This document shows, one piece after another, positions 1-10,202 of a DNA stretch of 64,000 nucleotides. Every line of letters begins with the position of its first letter. The first letter of the stretch is position 1. Under the pieces are notes generated by a model. The model was not told where the DNA came from. It did no database searches and was given only the letters and a program-made list of their open reading frames with translations. The position numbers and the translations under genes are program-made. This DNA is from Myoxocephalus aenaeus (Eukaryota; Chordata; Actinopteri; Perciformes; Cottidae), in assembly GCA_038501785.1 (NCBI GenBank), contig JBAMJR010000003.1, forward strand, positions 396,001 to 460,000, written 5' to 3'.

Positions 1-150
1 CTTTTCCTAACTCCTCATGAAGTCTCCTTCCCATCTTTCCTTGAACGCGTGATGTTTTCCACAGAGGTCAAGGGAAAGTGCTTAGGGTTAGATGTTAGGA
101 GGTGCTTTTTTGACTATTCGACTGCAGCCCAGGTCTCTAAATGACCGAAC
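1..150 (+). pseudogene. Relic of the splice acceptor and start of a C/E-type zinc-finger exon 1
   Basis: This stretch aligns by eye with 43000-43130, the acceptor and 5' part of the ZNF-E coding exon 1, and inverted with 28100-28240 in ZNF-C. The pyrimidine tract, the 'TTTTCCACAG' acceptor-like site and the 'GGAGG..GACT.TTCG.CTGCAGCC' block are still visible. The start codon context is lost and no coding follows. I read it as a dead partial copy of the exon, cut by the window edge. A similar inverted relic lies at 20330-20420. Confidence 0.45.
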
Positions 151-660
151 GCTTCCGAGTCGCGCTCCTGACGTGTTTTGGGAGGCGTTCAAGGTACAGG
201 AGAAAAGTGAGGGCACTTCGAATCGCAGCAGCTCTAATACTACGGGATCACACAGTGTTGTTTTTGACTCATTTTGAGTGGATAAAAGGGCTGTCAGTCT
301 CATTTAGATGGCTTTAGACGGCTCCCATAGGCTCGCACAATTCAAAGGAGGAGCGTTAGACTGAAATCGGCCTCAGAATGGCAAAGTTAGGAGCAGATGA
401 CTAGGAAAAAAAAGTGTATCTGCCAATATTTTATGATGATTTGAGGGCACAAAAGCATAATTTTAGTTGATTTAGTGTATATTACTGATGTATGTGGATG
501 TATTGAACACCATTACTGATATAAAGGGAAATAAATAGCGTGTTACATGAGAAAACGGCAATATCACACAGTAATCATAGATGGTTGATTTTGGAGATTC
601 GGCTAAACTTCTGTACTAAATTAATAACTAGTCAAACTATGGAAAGTTGTGATGTAGGAT
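150..660. other. No gene seen
   Basis: AT-rich sequence with no open frame that resembles a protein family and no recognisable repeat end. The short frames here have no domain signature. Confidence 0.5.
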
Positions 661-673
661 ATTCAAATATACA

Positions 674-731
<58 letters not shown>

Positions 732-1272
732 GCATAATTAACCTCATTTGATTCATTTTGCGATATACCTCACCTCATATATATATATATATATAGTTTT
801 AAAAAACTTTCGTTTATCTTTTAAAAACTGATACAACATATATACTGAATTTATAAATCAATATATAAATATTTAATAAATATACATATTTATTTAAATA
901 TGTATATACATATATATATAACTATATATATAATATATATAACTATATATATTTATTTAAATATATATAACTATATATAATATATATAACTATATATATT
1001 TATTTAAATATATATATATAATATATATAACTATATATATTTATTTAAATATGTATATATAACGATATATATATATTTAAATATGTATATATATATAACT
1101 ATATATATAATACTGTTACTATATGTTGTGCCTTATTTTTACCTTAAGTTTATTGTAATTCTGTGTGTAAGGAGGACCCAGCAAAATAAGCTTATGTAAC
1201 TGTCTGTTATCTGTGCATATGACAATACAAATATCTTGAATATAATATATATACATAACTATATATATATAT

Positions 1273-1311
<39 letters not shown>

Positions 1312-1420
1312 GTTAAATATATTTAACTATATATATATATATATATAGTTAAATATTTAACTATATATAAATAGTTAAATATTTATATATTCATATATAC
1401 ATTTTGTATATGTGTTGTAT
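660..1420. repeat. TA microsatellite and AT-rich tandem block
   Basis: A pure TA run at about 677-725 is followed by an array of TATATA and TTTAAATA variants up to about 1400, with the motif 'AACTATATATA' recurring many times. It is a low-complexity expansion next to the 3' flank of ZNF-A. A LINE tail fragment (about 1115-1250) is embedded in it. Confidence 0.85.
1115..1250 (+). mobile_element. LINE 3' tail fragment
   Basis: The tail matches 26730-26885 and, inverted, 43375-43590 (the ZNF-C and ZNF-E inverted arms). Shared landmarks are 'GGAGGACCCAGCA', 'CTGTCTGTTATC' and 'TGCATATGACAATA', followed by 'CTTGAAT'. The copy in the inverted arms carries the reverse transcriptase end upstream, so this is the 3' untranslated end of the same LINE. 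Clade not certain. Confidence 0.5.
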
Positions 1421-1479
1421 CAGTTTTTTAAAGATAAACCAAAGTTTTTTTAAACTGTTGAATTATATTTTCTGTAGAT

Positions 1480-2790
1480 TTTAATCCCACACGTCAGGTC
1501 AGTTCCAAACTAGGAGACCGTTTCTTTCTGCATCGTCTTTGTATTCAGGTTTTATTGGCATGTTAAAACAGTAAAAAGCACCAAAAACAAACTTTCTAAA
1601 ATGCAAGGATCTCATTAAGTGTATTTGAGTATTTAAACAGGGATGTCCAGATTTGTTTTGTAATGTATGTGATTTGTGTATGAGGAAGTTTTATATTTCA
1701 GCTTGAGGAAACCCTGTTAAATAAATAGTGGAGTATTACTGTACTTCCTGTTTGAGGCCACTAGGTGGAGCCGCTGCTGGATATATTCCCTTCCTTCCTC
1801 TAATCCCACATTGATGTGTTTTTAAGGAATTTATCCTGGGTATGAGTCAGCAGCTGTCACTGTTGGACTTCCTGCTATTCATCTTCTTCTTCCTCATTCC
1901 TACTATTCGGTGCCATTTCAGCCAGGTTTACTTCTATCAACATTTGTTTCATTTTCCATTACTTTTATATTTCATCTGAAAGAGGGCTTGTTAAACTATC
2001 AGAAAATATATTGGTCAAGGTCAGGATATGATGGTCTAAAAATGTGAGGAAGACCAAATGTCCACCCTGTAACTGGACATTCACATCTCTATTAAAGTGT
2101 TTTTAACACACAGGTATTGGAATAATTATATTTTCTAAGAGTAAACATGTCCCTTACTTTAGCCTTAAAATGTATTTTAAACCGTATTTAAAAGCATTCA
2201 TTTGAAAAAAGTTCTTCTGTAATTTACCCACATTTCTTTAGGAATTAAAAGGGAATTTTTATTGAAAGTTTACCCAATTTTGTAGGTTATTTCATTTTGC
2301 CAATTCATAACCTGCAAGTAACCACAAAGATATGCTTAATATTTGTTGATTTCATTTAATTATCATTAAAAAAAACACAGAAGACAGGGTGGAAATCATA
2401 TCAGTGAACAATACATTTAATTAATGAAGGCAATTCATTAACATTTCACAAACAAATTATAAATGTAACTTCCATTAACAACCAAGAAAAACAGGCTGCT
2501 GCAGCTTAGTTACAAACACTAGGACAAATATGGAAGACATGGAATACTTCAAAGTATTCTATGTCCCCTATGCAGCATTATGGTTTGAGATAATATCATA
2601 GAAACAAATACCAACAGAATTGAAATTGATGTGTAACTTCATCTTAGCTGAATAAACTTATTTTGCAGTCTGTATCAGCCTGACCGTTTTTAAATGTTTA
2701 ACTGTCTCATTTATTTCTGACGCTCTCATCAATACACTTGTGATTTGATAAATAACAGAGACGAGAGAATCTTGTTGAGCAAACGCCACG
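1480..2790. other. Shared 3' flank of the ZNF-A/B/D subfamily
   Basis: No coding region. Parts recur as the 3' flank of ZNF-B (about 13060-13740, same orientation) and of ZNF-D (about 37740-38720, inverted), for example 'GAGTCAGCAGCTGTCACT' (1840s and 13120s) and 'CTGATACAGACTGC' (37743; inverted near 2670). This marks the extent of the segmental duplications that carried the genes. Confidence 0.6.
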
Positions 2791-2794
2791 ACAA

Positions 2795-2962
2795 ATTAGT
2801 TTCTCTAGTGTGGTTTTTTTAAATGTTTTTTCATAGTTTGCTTTTGTGAAAATGTTTTACCACAAACTAAACAACAAAATGGTTTGTTGTGTGTTACTAC
2901 AGACAGAACAACTAAATAGTTTCTCCCTTGTGTGGATAATAATGTGATCTTTCAGGCTTCTC
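2795..2962 (-). pseudogene. Broken zinc-finger tail downstream of ZNF-A
   Basis: On the minus strand the translation gives 'SLKDHIIIHTREKLFSCSVC', then a frame disturbance, then residues that look like a C2H2 finger ending in H. The sequence after it matches the 3' end and 3' untranslated region of ZNF-B (13660-13760). It joins abruptly to a gypsy fragment at about 2962. It is a remnant of a second finger exon, not part of the ZNF-A reading frame, which stops at 3099. Confidence 0.7.
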
Positions 2963-3098
2963 TTGCAGAATAACTGCCCCAGTTTCAACCGCACTGGCAT
3001 CAACTTCCAGCTTGAAAGGCAAGGACAAATCTGGGACATTTTGACTTTCTTTCACATATTCATTGGCTGTCATGTGTTCGGTCCCGACCCCTTATCTC
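2963..3098 (-). mobile_element. Ty3/gypsy pol fragment, 3' of ZNF-A
   Basis: A decayed retrotransposon piece in the same orientation as ZNF-A. It corresponds to the first 135 bp of the longer gypsy fragment behind ZNF-D (37190-37680) and ZNF-F (59450-59960), including the start of the reverse transcriptase/RNase H connection. It ends where the broken finger tail begins. Confidence 0.65.
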
Positions 3099-4387
3099 CT
3101 AGACAGAAAAGGGGACGTAACACAATTGGGTGCTCGTCAGGGATACGCTTGTAATTTGATAAATAACAGAGACGGGAGGCTGTTGTGGAGAAAAGTCCAT
3201 GTCTAATATGTTCTTTTTAGTGTGGACTTTTAAATGCTGGTTCATACCTGCCCTGCGTACAAATGTTTTACCACAAACAGAACAACTAAATGGTTTCTTC
3301 CCTGTGTGGTTAAACATGTGATATTTCAGTTGTCCCTTTTGTGAAAAAGTTTGACTACACACAGAACAACTAAATGGTTTCTCCACTGTGTGGACACTCA
3401 TGTGAGATTTCAGGTTTCCCTTTTGTGAACATGTTTTACCACAAATTGAACAACTAAATGGTTTCTCCCCTGTGTGGACAGTCATGTGAGATTTCAGGCT
3501 TCCTTTTTGTGAAAATGTTTTACTACACACAGAACAACTAAATCGTTTCATTCCTGTTTTGGATCTAGTGTGTCTCTCCAAACATACCTTGTGGTCAGAG
3601 CTTCCAGCACATTCAGGTGAGCTGATTGATGTAGTTCCAGTACTACAGTTCACATCAATTACAGGTACTTCATTGTTTTGAAGAGGGTTTGAATCTGACT
3701 GAGGTTCCCGAGTCTCCTTCCAATCTCTACTGTCATCAGTTTCAGGTTCAGACAAGTCTTCAGTCTCATCAGTATCTGTTCCTGGAGGTCTTTCTGGATC
3801 TAACTCTCTCTCTGGTTCTGATACTCCACAATCTGCTCCATCAGCTTCTGTTTCCATCTGTTCAGTTTGTCTTTGATGAAGCTGTGAGGACTGAGCTTCT
3901 TCTTCATCATCATCATCTTCACTCTTTACAGGAGTGAATGAGAACTTGATACCAGCCTCCTCCAGCCCTTGAAGCTGCTCTCCCTCCTGACTGATCCAGA
4001 GTTCCTCCTGTTCCTCTTTAATGTGTGGGAACTCTGGATCCTCCTGTTCCTCTTTAATGTGTGGGAACTCTGGGTCCTCCTGTTCCTCTTTAATGTGTGG
4101 GAACTCTGGGTCCTCCTGTTCCTCTATAATGTGTTGGGGCTCTGGGTCCTCTTTAATGTGTGGGAACTCTGGATCCTCCTGTTCCTCTTTAATGTGTGGG
4201 AGCTCTGGGTCCTCCTGGTCCTCTTTAATGTGTTGGGGCTCTGGGTCCTCCTGGTCCCCTTTAATGTGTGGGGGCTCTGGATCCTCCTGTTCCTCTTTAA
4301 TGTGTGGGTCCTCCTGGTCAAGACTGGAGCTCCAGTCCTGCTGCTCAGGGGGAACCTCTTCTTTAACCACCAACAGCTGCTGGAAGT
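3099..4387 (-). CDS. ZNF-A exon 2: acidic SUMO-motif linker and four C2H2 fingers
   Basis: Main exon of a predicted nuclear C2H2 zinc-finger protein, probably a sequence-specific transcription regulator. It starts after an AG acceptor ('CTCCACAG' on the minus strand, 4388-4395) and joins in phase 1 to exon 1 at 9138-9276, giving 475 residues. First comes V-V-K-E-E, then nine tandem acidic units ending in H-I-K or H-I-I, the most in this cluster, then the 'PVKSEDDDDEEE' acidic stretch and a serine-rich spacer. Then come four CxxC..HxxxH fingers with HTGEKP-like linkers. Contact residues (-1,2,3,6) read QGSS, QGNS, QGQY, RAGQ. The last finger type is shared with ZNF-D and ZNF-F. The C-terminus runs into gypsy-derived sequence and stops at 3099. 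Few fingers for the family; it may be a contracted paralogue. Exon pairing is inferred from phase, order and strand. Confidence 0.88.
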
Positions 4388-4500
4388 CTGTGGAGAATAA
4401 AATACATTCATACGTCTGAGAAATCTTATCTTAAACTCTATTATTTAAGAGGTTTATCACTGAAAAAGCGGTGAATTAGTTATAAATGAGAGAAGTACAA

Positions 4501-4662
4501 ACAGCTGCTGGCCAGCGAGCGGTTAACAACTACAGCGGCGGTCCTTTTCGGCGTCAATGAATGAATGTGTTTACTCGAAAATAAATACCGTGATATACCA
4601 TGAAACTGCCAGAATCTTACAAAATACCGTGATATGAAATTTTGGCCATACCGCCCTGCCCT
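4501..4662. mobile_element. Truncated TAGGGCTG-type MITE end
   Basis: The sequence ending 'GGCCATACCGCCCTGCCCTA' matches the right end of the complete element at 32140-32866 in the ZNF-D intron, including 'CAGCTGCTGGCCAG..GCGAG' and 'ACCGTGATAT'. Only the last 160 bp are present. Non-autonomous hAT-type by its terminal sequence. Confidence 0.6.
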
Positions 4663-4739
4663 AACGCTCAGTTACAACCACTTGGTGGCGGTAATGCGCC
4701 AGTCAGTTGTTTAATAAGCTCCAATATGCAGAAGAAGAC

Positions 4740-5345
4740 ACTCAGCCAGCCGTTAGCCTGTAGCGAAAGTTATAGAGAAGTATTTCAAACGAAATAATGA
4801 CGATGAAAGTGCTGCTGAACACCACCCCTAAACGTCTAAATGTTTGTGCAAGTGACATATCAGGTTCTACCTCCCAGCTTCCTTCCCCAACGTGTTTCTT
4901 CCGGCGTGCAGAGCTTAAGCCGGATGTGGACCCGGTCATTTTGGCTACCTGGGCTGTCATAAGACTATGATACAGCGTTGCATGAGTTTCAATTGGAGCT
5001 GATTGATCTTCAAAGTGCTGTTGTTTGGCTCTACCTGGGAGCCAAACAACAGCAGCATCCCAGATGTTCAGCGTGCTGAACATCAACACATCACACATCC
5101 CAGTTACCTGATGAACACCTCAGATCTGTCCTGAGAACCAAACGTTGATGCACTGGCAAAAAAGGGTGACGAACTACACAGTTCCCATTGAAATACTATG
5201 CTACACTGCTCTAGGGGTTCTCCAATCTTCCAATGTTTGGTTCACCCAGCTACGCTTGTGAGGGAATCCATTGCGCTTTGCTGCCCCTTGTATTTCGAGT
5301 CGCACGCCAAACCCACGAACCATTTCCTGAATCAGTCACGTGGTA
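4740..5345. other. Conserved intron block of the A/B/D/F subfamily
   Basis: No gene. The block 4740-5110 recurs in ZNF-B (21480-21700) and ZNF-F (50640-50840). The block 5210-5348 recurs next to exon 1 in ZNF-B and ZNF-D. An open frame here (4742-5098, minus) contains a stretch that is also open in the other copies ('SSARRKKRVGEGSW' in B and F) but shows no known domain. I treat it as duplicated intron. Confidence 0.5.
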
Positions 5346-6009
5346 CGGCCGGTGTTACCGATTAACTGGTTTTTGAATTAACTGGTTTATGTTCGCGTGC
5401 GTGAGGCAGATGTGTCGTAGGAGTGGCCTCTCAGGACCTGTGTTGACTAACTAGGAAATACACATTGCATAGCCTCTCTGTCACATTCTTCTTAGTGTAT
5501 ATTTTTAAAGACTATAAACGGAACAGTTTACTGTAAAATGCCCTACCTGTCCGTGAGGCTGTGCGCGGACAAGAGTGAACGAAAAAGTAGGTGACTCTGT
5601 TGATGCCTGTTCAATATGCTACTAACGTCAATAAAAACGAGATAAAACGCTCTCGTTGTCCGTCTGATATTTAAGTAATACATCGTTAACAGAAGTCAAG
5701 TTGATATGAGACGAGTTTGCTCTTCATACAGTGTGTAAGTGAAACGTGAAACGTGTTTCCACCCAGATATATCACTACTGTCAGCTGTGGGAAACTGTGA
5801 TCCGCTCAGATTAACTTGTGACAACACTGTGGACTGTACCAATTAGGAGATATTTCAAAGTAAAAGACCTACATTTTTTTTGTGAGAAACAAGTCATTTT
5901 TGAATGTTTGAGGTGCTGTAAATATACTTTTCCCCAAGAGTTTGGGGCTTAGGTGGGCCTGCCAGTGGCAGAACTTTTAGAAACAATACTAATACTATTA
6001 TTTACAACA

Positions 6010-7103
6010 CCAACAGGCGGTTGGGGTAGACTCGTCCACCATCTCCTGGATCACCGACTACCTCACAGGCAGACCACAGTTTGTCAGACTGGGTCATGTG
6101 CTGTCTGAAACGGTGGTCAGTGATGTTGGAGCCCCACAGGGAACTGTTCTCTCTCCCTTCCTGTTCACCCTGTACACCACTGACTTCCAGTACAACACGT
6201 CATGCCATCTGCAGAAGTTCTCTGATGACTCTGCGGTGGTCGGGTGTATTAGGGATGGACGGGAGGAGGAGTACAGGGCAGTGGTGAGTGACTTTGTGGC
6301 GTGGGCCGATGAGAATCACCTGCTTCTGAACGTGGCCAAGACCAGTGAGATGGTGGTGGACTTCAGGAGGAAGGCGACTGCTCCGAGTCCTCTGAGTGTT
6401 CTGGGAGAGGACGTGGACATGGTGGAGGAGTACAGGTACCTGGGTGTTTCCATCGACAGCCGACTGAACTGGAAGGCCAACATCAACGCTGTGTACAACA
6501 AGGGGATGAGTCGACTCTTTTTCCTGAGGAAGCTTCGATCCTTTAATGTGTGCAGCAAGATGCTGGAGATGTTCTACCAGTCGGTTGTGGCCAGCGCCCT
6601 GTACTTCTCCATTGTCTGCTGGGGGAGCAGCATTGGAGCCGGTGACACCAACAGACTTAACAAACTGATTAAGAAGGCCAGCTCCATCTTCGGCTGTAAA
6701 CTGGAGTATCTGGAACAGGTGGTGGAGAGGAGGACACTGAAGAAACTTTTGTCCATATTGGACAACCCGGACCACCCTCTCCACCACCTACTGCAGGGTC
6801 AGCGGAGTACTTTCTCCAAAAGATTCATTGGAGGACAGATACAGGAAAACTTTCCTGCCTACAGCAATAAGTTTGTACAACAAGCCACCTCTTGCCAGAT
6901 CCTCTGTTGATTGAATAATCACTGTATACATTTATGTTTACCTAAACTTCGCACTCTTCATATATTTACACATACTTTGCATTTTTGCACTTCTCTATTG
7001 TTTAATCTAATTTATTTCCTAAATAATACTCTGCGCTGTACATATCTTTTATCTCAGCTATTTTTTATTTTACTTTAGTTTTATTTCTGTGTATGTATGT
7101 ATG

Positions 7104-7157
<54 letters not shown>

Positions 7158-7235
7158 CCCTGTTGTTTTTAATATGTTGACTTTAGTCTGTACTCTTTCC
7201 CCTTGGGGATTAATAAAGTATATATGTATTCATTC
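6010..7235 (+). mobile_element. 5'-truncated Rex1-type LINE
   Basis: The plus-strand frame at 6098-6910, extended upstream in another frame to about 6010, encodes the second half of a non-LTR reverse transcriptase: 'GAPQGTVLSPFLFTLYTTDF', then F-S-D-D in place of the catalytic Y-A-D-D, 'MVVDFRRK', 'YRYLGVSID' and the C-terminal 'VVERRTLKKLLSIL'. The tail 'TTGGGGATTAATAAAGTAT' (7203-7221) is the typical Rex1 end. The start is frame-shifted, so the copy is dead. It is inserted antisense to ZNF-A, inside the TIR element. Confidence 0.8.
7089..7153. repeat. TGTA/TA microsatellite
   Basis: Four TGTA units followed by about 22 TA units, within the 3' untranslated part of the Rex1 copy. Confidence 0.9.
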
Positions 7236-8228
7236 ATTCATTTATAAAACGCCACTAAAACACTCTCTACTGCTGCTTCCTCGAACCCACATGCATTCGT
7301 GCCACTAGTTTCACCATTACCGTAATGTACCGTATGCCAATGGCAAGCTCTGCTTTACGTCGATGGCGTAAAAATTCGAAGAGTTACGGTAACTTTAGTT
7401 TTGAATTCTATTTGCTTGTTACTTCATGACGCCGCCGCTGGGATTCGTTAATTAACTTTAATTAACACAGTATTCCCTTGGATTTTGGGCCATCAGCACT
7501 CCTTTACTCAAGATGTCACCACAACGAGGGTAAGTATGCAAGTATTTAATAGAGAAACCCCTCAATAGCGTTGCAACATAGTGTCATTGTATTGTTGTGT
7601 TAGCTAGTAGACGACTTGAATGATACCATTTTAAGTGTGAAAAACACAACCGTCTACTTGAATAAGTTGACAGTTGTTGTTTTTTGGGGATTGGCCAGTG
7701 TGTAAAGAGTAGGAGTGTGTGTGGTAAACGTGGAAACTGTATAGCCTAGTTATTACAGAAATGACACTAGTGTTTAATAAATCAATTTCAAATTAATCTT
7801 ACATGACTATTTTACATAGATAAACACCAGCTTTTTTTGTTAGAAGTTTGAAATGTGGAGAACTTTATATATTTGGGCTGTCAACAGGTGTGTGTGTGTG
7901 TATTCATGATTGATTAAATTGATTAGACCCGAACTGACAGGAGGGTTAAAGAAACTGAGCTTATCAGTTCCAAATTGGAGCATTTTAAATTTGTGTTAAA
8001 TAAAAGAAAATGTATTTATGATTACACTTTCATCATGTAAAACTAAGTGTCCCTACGCTTTAAGAATACACAATAGGCTGAATTTATTATGTTTTTTCAT
8101 TTTTTTATGTAATATTATTATAAAATTGTAAAACATTATTACATTAAGCTCCAAACTGTTACATTTTAAATGAGAAAACAGCATGTAACCATGGTCATGT
8201 TAAAGGTAATTTTCCCCTTTTGTTTTAG

Positions 8229-8339
8229 ATTCAGTGTGACAGCTGTTCCCGCTGGTTCCACAGCCAGTGCCTAGGAAAGGACACAGCAAACCTTCAAAAA
8301 GCAACAACTTCCAACTGGAATTGCTGTCTGTGTCGATAA
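8229..8339 (+). pseudogene. Orphan half PHD finger exon
   Basis: After an AG acceptor ('TTGTTTTAG', ending 8228) the frame reads 'IQCDSCSRWFHSQCLG', then about 16 residues, W-N-C-C-L-C-R and a stop. This has the C-x2-C, W-F-H-x2-C and W-x-C-x2-C spacing of the second half of a PHD finger; the first CxxC pair would sit in a preceding exon. A possible donor, 'CGAGGGTAAGT', lies at 7528-7538 after ATG TCA CCA, but its phase does not match. The exon lies inside the TIR element, antisense to ZNF-A. It could be part of a transposon protein or a captured host exon. The fold is plausible; function is unknown. Confidence 0.6.
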
Positions 8340-9137
8340 GTATTGCACCAAAAGCATGTGCAAGTTATTTTTCATTTATTATTTTTTCATGTATTCTACT
8401 TTATGCAATACACACTATTTGTTGTTTTGTTTTGGTAATTGCACTTTAAATAATCTGTAATGGACATAATTCACGGTTCAAATGCGTCACTTTAATCTGC
8501 TGAAATCATTTTACTTCAATATGTTCTGAGTTCAAGTTTTTGAATGTACAAATGCGTGACTTTCACTTTGAAATATATCTTGATTGGTCCAGTAAAAAAA
8601 ACTCAGATTTTCAATATGAGTGGAGTCATATATGTCCTGAACACATCTGCATTAGTCATTTCCTGGAAGTCTTGGGGGAAAGTATATTTACAGCACCTCA
8701 AACATTCATAAATGACTTGTTTCTCGCTAAAAAATTTAGGACTTTTACTTTGAAATGTCTCCTAATTGGTACAGTACAAACAGATACAAGCTGTTTGAAT
8801 TCAAGCATAATGATTTGTCGACCTCTTATTTTGAAAACCGGATGTTGTGTCACTAGGCTCTTTCCGCTAACTTTGTAAAAACCCTCGCTCGCTCCCGATG
8901 TGGGTCGGTTGAATGCATTTACCTTGAATGCCAGCAAATAGGAGCACTGACATTTCAGTGTCTGCTGATTTGACCGCAGTTGCCTCACGCACGCGAACAT
9001 AAACCAGTTAATCGGTAACACCGGCTCGCCGTAGCTCGATACGAGCGTCACAAAAATCTTCCTGATTACTCGACACACGCTACGAAGCCTCGACACGAAA
9101 GGACACGTCACTACCTAACAGAACAAAGACCACCAAC

Positions 9138-9276
9138 CTGCTCTTTGTATCCGGACTTCCGGGTTGAAAACAGCGTCCAGTAGTCTCCGTTGTCGCTCGT
9201 TCTCCTCTTTTGATCTAGAAAGTTCCTCCTCGTTCTCTGCTGTCGTTCTTTCAAACAGCATTTTGACTTTAGACAT
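9138..9276 (-). CDS. ZNF-A exon 1: N-terminal coiled-coil region
   Basis: The ATG at 9276 opens 46 codons ending in a GT donor (9137-9136), phase 1. The peptide starts M-S-K-V-K-M-L-F-E-R and is rich in E, R, K and L with heptad-like spacing ('EENERQRRLLDAVF'), so a short coiled coil is likely. This is the usual start of teleost C2H2 proteins. Compared with the family form, the 'RALVKQRL..' segment between M-L and F-E-R is absent, and the same gap is in ZNF-B, D and F. All four exons look identical at nucleotide level by eye. A start 33 bp upstream in the same frame is less likely because the M-S-K-V start is the family norm. Confidence 0.8.
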
Positions 9277-9640
9277 TTTCACAACGACAGAAACGTTTCC
9301 TCCACACAAACTCCGTCACTAACCCCGTTTCCTCTCCATTGAACTGGGACGAGCTGTGTCTGTTTGCAGCATGCTAAGCTAACTTCAGTATCTCTGTAGG
9401 CTACCGGGAGATGAGTCAGAGGAACAACATCCGGGAACAAAGGTGAACATCTAGAAGTCCATTCAGAAGGTTTATCCAGACATACAGAGACTCTGCTGGA
9501 TCAGTACTGAAGGAGCTACCTTCACTTTATCAACACAACAACGAGACGCTGCTGTTGCTCCTGACGGGAGCCGCCATGTTGCTAACGGAGGAGCATCCGG
9601 GTCAGCTGCAGCTTGCGGGGTCACCTTCAAAATAAAAGCC
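9277..9640 (-). promoter_or_regulatory. 5' untranslated region and promoter of ZNF-A
   Basis: Upstream of the ATG, about 360 bp is nearly identical in ZNF-A, B, D and F. It contains a YY1-type element, CAACATGGCGGC on the minus strand (9570-9581), where YY1 often marks the start site of housekeeping-like promoters. No clear TATA box. The transcription start is inferred to lie near this element. Confidence 0.55.
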
Positions 9641-10190
9641 TGTGGCTTTAATGGCAGACTTGCGCATTTTATGAAAATAATATTTCATCATTGTGAACTT
9701 AAGTTAGTGGTTGTTATAATTGTCTTGATCTAAACATGTGCATTTTAAATAATAAGTTGGATGGATGGATACATACTTTTTGTTTTACCATAAATAATAC
9801 ATCTAGTGTCCAGTTGACCTATTGTCTGTATTCTGAAAGGAGACCAGTGGACCAGAGCAGGCAGAAACACAGCTAGCCAAACCAAAGTGAACGACCTCAA
9901 ATTAAGTACTTTATTTTAAGATGCAAGTATTTTCAAATATAAAAAGGAAACATGTGTAAATACTGTAATACTGTCCAGATAGTTTTTAGCTGCCATGGTT
10001 AGTAATATAGTCTGATCCTCTCCATACAGGCGATTCCGGCCTCTCGCTTACCGGAGCCTTGTCAGCCGGTCATATCTGCTCATGTGGTGAACCGGGTTTT
10101 GGGAAGAATCATCAGCGGAAACGTTCCTGGATGATTTTTTTATCGACTTTATCTGCTGATGAATTCAAGTTTTATTTTAATCTATAATAT
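9641..10190. other. Upstream flank shared with ZNF-B
   Basis: No gene. The sequence matches 22660-23260 upstream of ZNF-B, including 'GGATGGATGGATACATAC' and 'GGAAACGTTCCTGGATGAT'. The match stops at about 10190, where LINE sequence begins. Confidence 0.6.
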
Positions 10191-10202
10191 TACATTGTCC
10201 CT

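Larger units (their letters stand above)
5353..9021. mobile_element. TIR element with TGT..ACA ends, CCGG target duplication and a PHD half-exon
   Basis: The left end begins 'TGTTACCGATTAACTGG' (5353) and the right end is its reverse complement, finishing at 9021. The inverted repeats run about 40 bp through 'GTTCGCGTGCGTGAGGCA'; the left copy has a 16 bp internal duplication. CCGG flanks both ends (5349-5352, 9022-9025). ZNF-B and ZNF-D carry the empty site 'ACGGCCGGCTCGCC' at the same place (around 22050 and, inverted, 31000). A second inverted pair lies inside (about 5885-5935 and 8671-8735, 'GAGAAACAAGTCATTT'). A Rex1 LINE is nested in it. Superfamily not settled: TGT..ACA with a 4 bp duplication would suit an integrase-type (Ginger-like) element, but no transposase core is seen. 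Confidence 0.75.

Noticed and set aside
540..737. 65-codon frame over the TA repeat (also 7093-7308 and 51845-52033)
   Set aside because: The I-Y repeat comes from the microsatellite; no gene.
4021..4419. Antisense frames opposite the acidic linkers (also at 15047-15358, 35836-36088, 57878-58166)
   Set aside because: Their repeat of L-F-N-V-W or S-L-M-C-G residues mirrors the linker VNTR on the coding strand. No start context or family.
6200..6787. 195-codon minus-strand frame
   Set aside because: Antisense shadow of the Rex1 reverse transcriptase.
8698..9111. 137-codon minus-strand frame
   Set aside because: It crosses the end of the TIR element into the ZNF-A intron and shows no domain, so it is chance.
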